Of a DNA stretch of 5,207 bases, positions 5,088 to 5,207 are shown in pieces (the first letter of the stretch is position 1; each line of letters starts with the position of its first letter). Origin of the DNA: Paracoccaceae bacterium (GTDB lineage Bacteria; Pseudomonadota; Alphaproteobacteria; Rhodobacterales; Rhodobacteraceae); assembly GCA_027030435.1 (NCBI GenBank), contig JALVEX010000054.1, forward strand, positions 1 through 5,207, read 5' to 3'. The notes below the pieces were generated by a model, which saw nothing but the letters and a program-made list of their open reading frames with translations, did not search any database and was not told where the DNA came from. A program made the position numbers and the translations under genes.

Positions 5088-5125
5088 ATCCGTGTACACC
5101 GGTTCGATTCCGGTACTCGCCTCCA
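5077..5125 (+). other. tRNA-Cys 3' fragment: prophage attachment site (attR)
   Basis: The sequence contains the anticodon stem-loop CGGA-TTGCAAA-TCCG (anticodon GCA at 5084-5086), a perfect T arm ACCGG-TTCGATT-CCGGT (5098-5114), the 3' acceptor strand ACTCGCC (5115-5121), a T discriminator characteristic of tRNA-Cys, and an encoded CCA (5123-5125). No matching 5' acceptor strand (GGCGAGT) or D arm precedes it; the bases before 5077 do not look like tRNA. This is therefore not a working tRNA gene but the duplicated 3' end left by tyrosine-recombinase integration into tRNA-Cys. The intact tRNA and the integrase should be at the far left end of the element. The orientation places prophage to the left and host to the right. 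The exact core length cannot be set without the other junction. Confidence 0.85.
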
Positions 5126-5207
5126 AACATTTCAAAAGACTTAGCGGGCACTCGGGGAAAAACTGCAAGAAGCGGTTTCACATCCGATTTCGCGTTTCCC
5201 GCGAACC
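5126..5207. other. Host chromosomal flank
   Basis: The 82 bases after the tRNA fragment should be bacterial chromosome next to the tRNA-Cys locus. No gene is recognisable. A perfect 6-bp inverted repeat TTCGCG-TTTCC-CGCGAA (5189-5205) lies near the edge, without a T-run. Confidence 0.5.

Noticed and set aside
4969..5181. Upstream extension of the vsr frame (71 residues, including GGEYRNRTGVHGFAIRR)
   Set aside because: This part is the antisense translation of the tRNA-Cys fragment and its flank, a well-known source of false proteins. The Vsr family start MADTISREQR fits at 4968.
1..5207. CRISPR array, insertion sequence or transposase
   Set aside because: No regularly spaced direct repeats, terminal inverted repeats or transposase motifs were seen on either strand.

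Overview
The window is the right-hand end of a prophage in a high-G+C alphaproteobacterium, most likely Rhodobacterales or a relative. This rests on the codon use, on a head-spike-base-like protein of the type known from Rhodobacter gene transfer agents and their phage relatives, on a DUF6127-like protein, and on the form of the tRNA-Cys fragment. The assignment is by recognition, not by search.

Layout. Bases 1-676 (+) hold the end of the structural (spike/tail) module: perhaps the last codons of an upstream gene, an 85-aa spike-base-like protein, and a small protein with a C-terminal membrane segment. A strong intrinsic terminator follows (692-717). Bases 737-2371 (+) form a tight operon: a peptidase M15-type endolysin with a C-terminal membrane anchor, an inner-membrane spanin subunit (Rz-like), an overlapping out-of-frame outer-membrane lipoprotein spanin (Rz1-like), and, six bases later, a LuxI-family acyl-homoserine-lactone synthase with all eight hallmark residues.

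Bases 2390-4968 lie on the minus strand and look compositionally different, more A+T-rich to the eye. They hold a DNA-repair/restriction island read as vsr -> C5 cytosine methyltransferase -> probable PD-(D/E)XK restriction endonuclease. The methyltransferase and nuclease overlap by 8 nt. The vsr reading frame lacks a stop where Vsr proteins normally end and runs 458 nt into the methyltransferase gene in another frame.

Bases 5077-5125 are the 3' part of a tRNA-Cys gene (anticodon loop, T arm, 3' acceptor strand and CCA) with no 5' half. This is the expected duplicate left when an element integrates into a tRNA gene, so prophage DNA lies to the left and host chromosome (5126-5207) to the right. 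A candidate promoter for the restriction island overlaps this attachment site.

Together: a late lysis cassette carries a quorum-signal synthase as its last gene, and a restriction-modification/Vsr cargo sits in the opposite orientation between the lysis cassette and the attachment site. The most notable point is the signal synthase placed in the lysis operon with no LuxR-type receptor in view. No integrase, repressor or LuxR gene is in the window.
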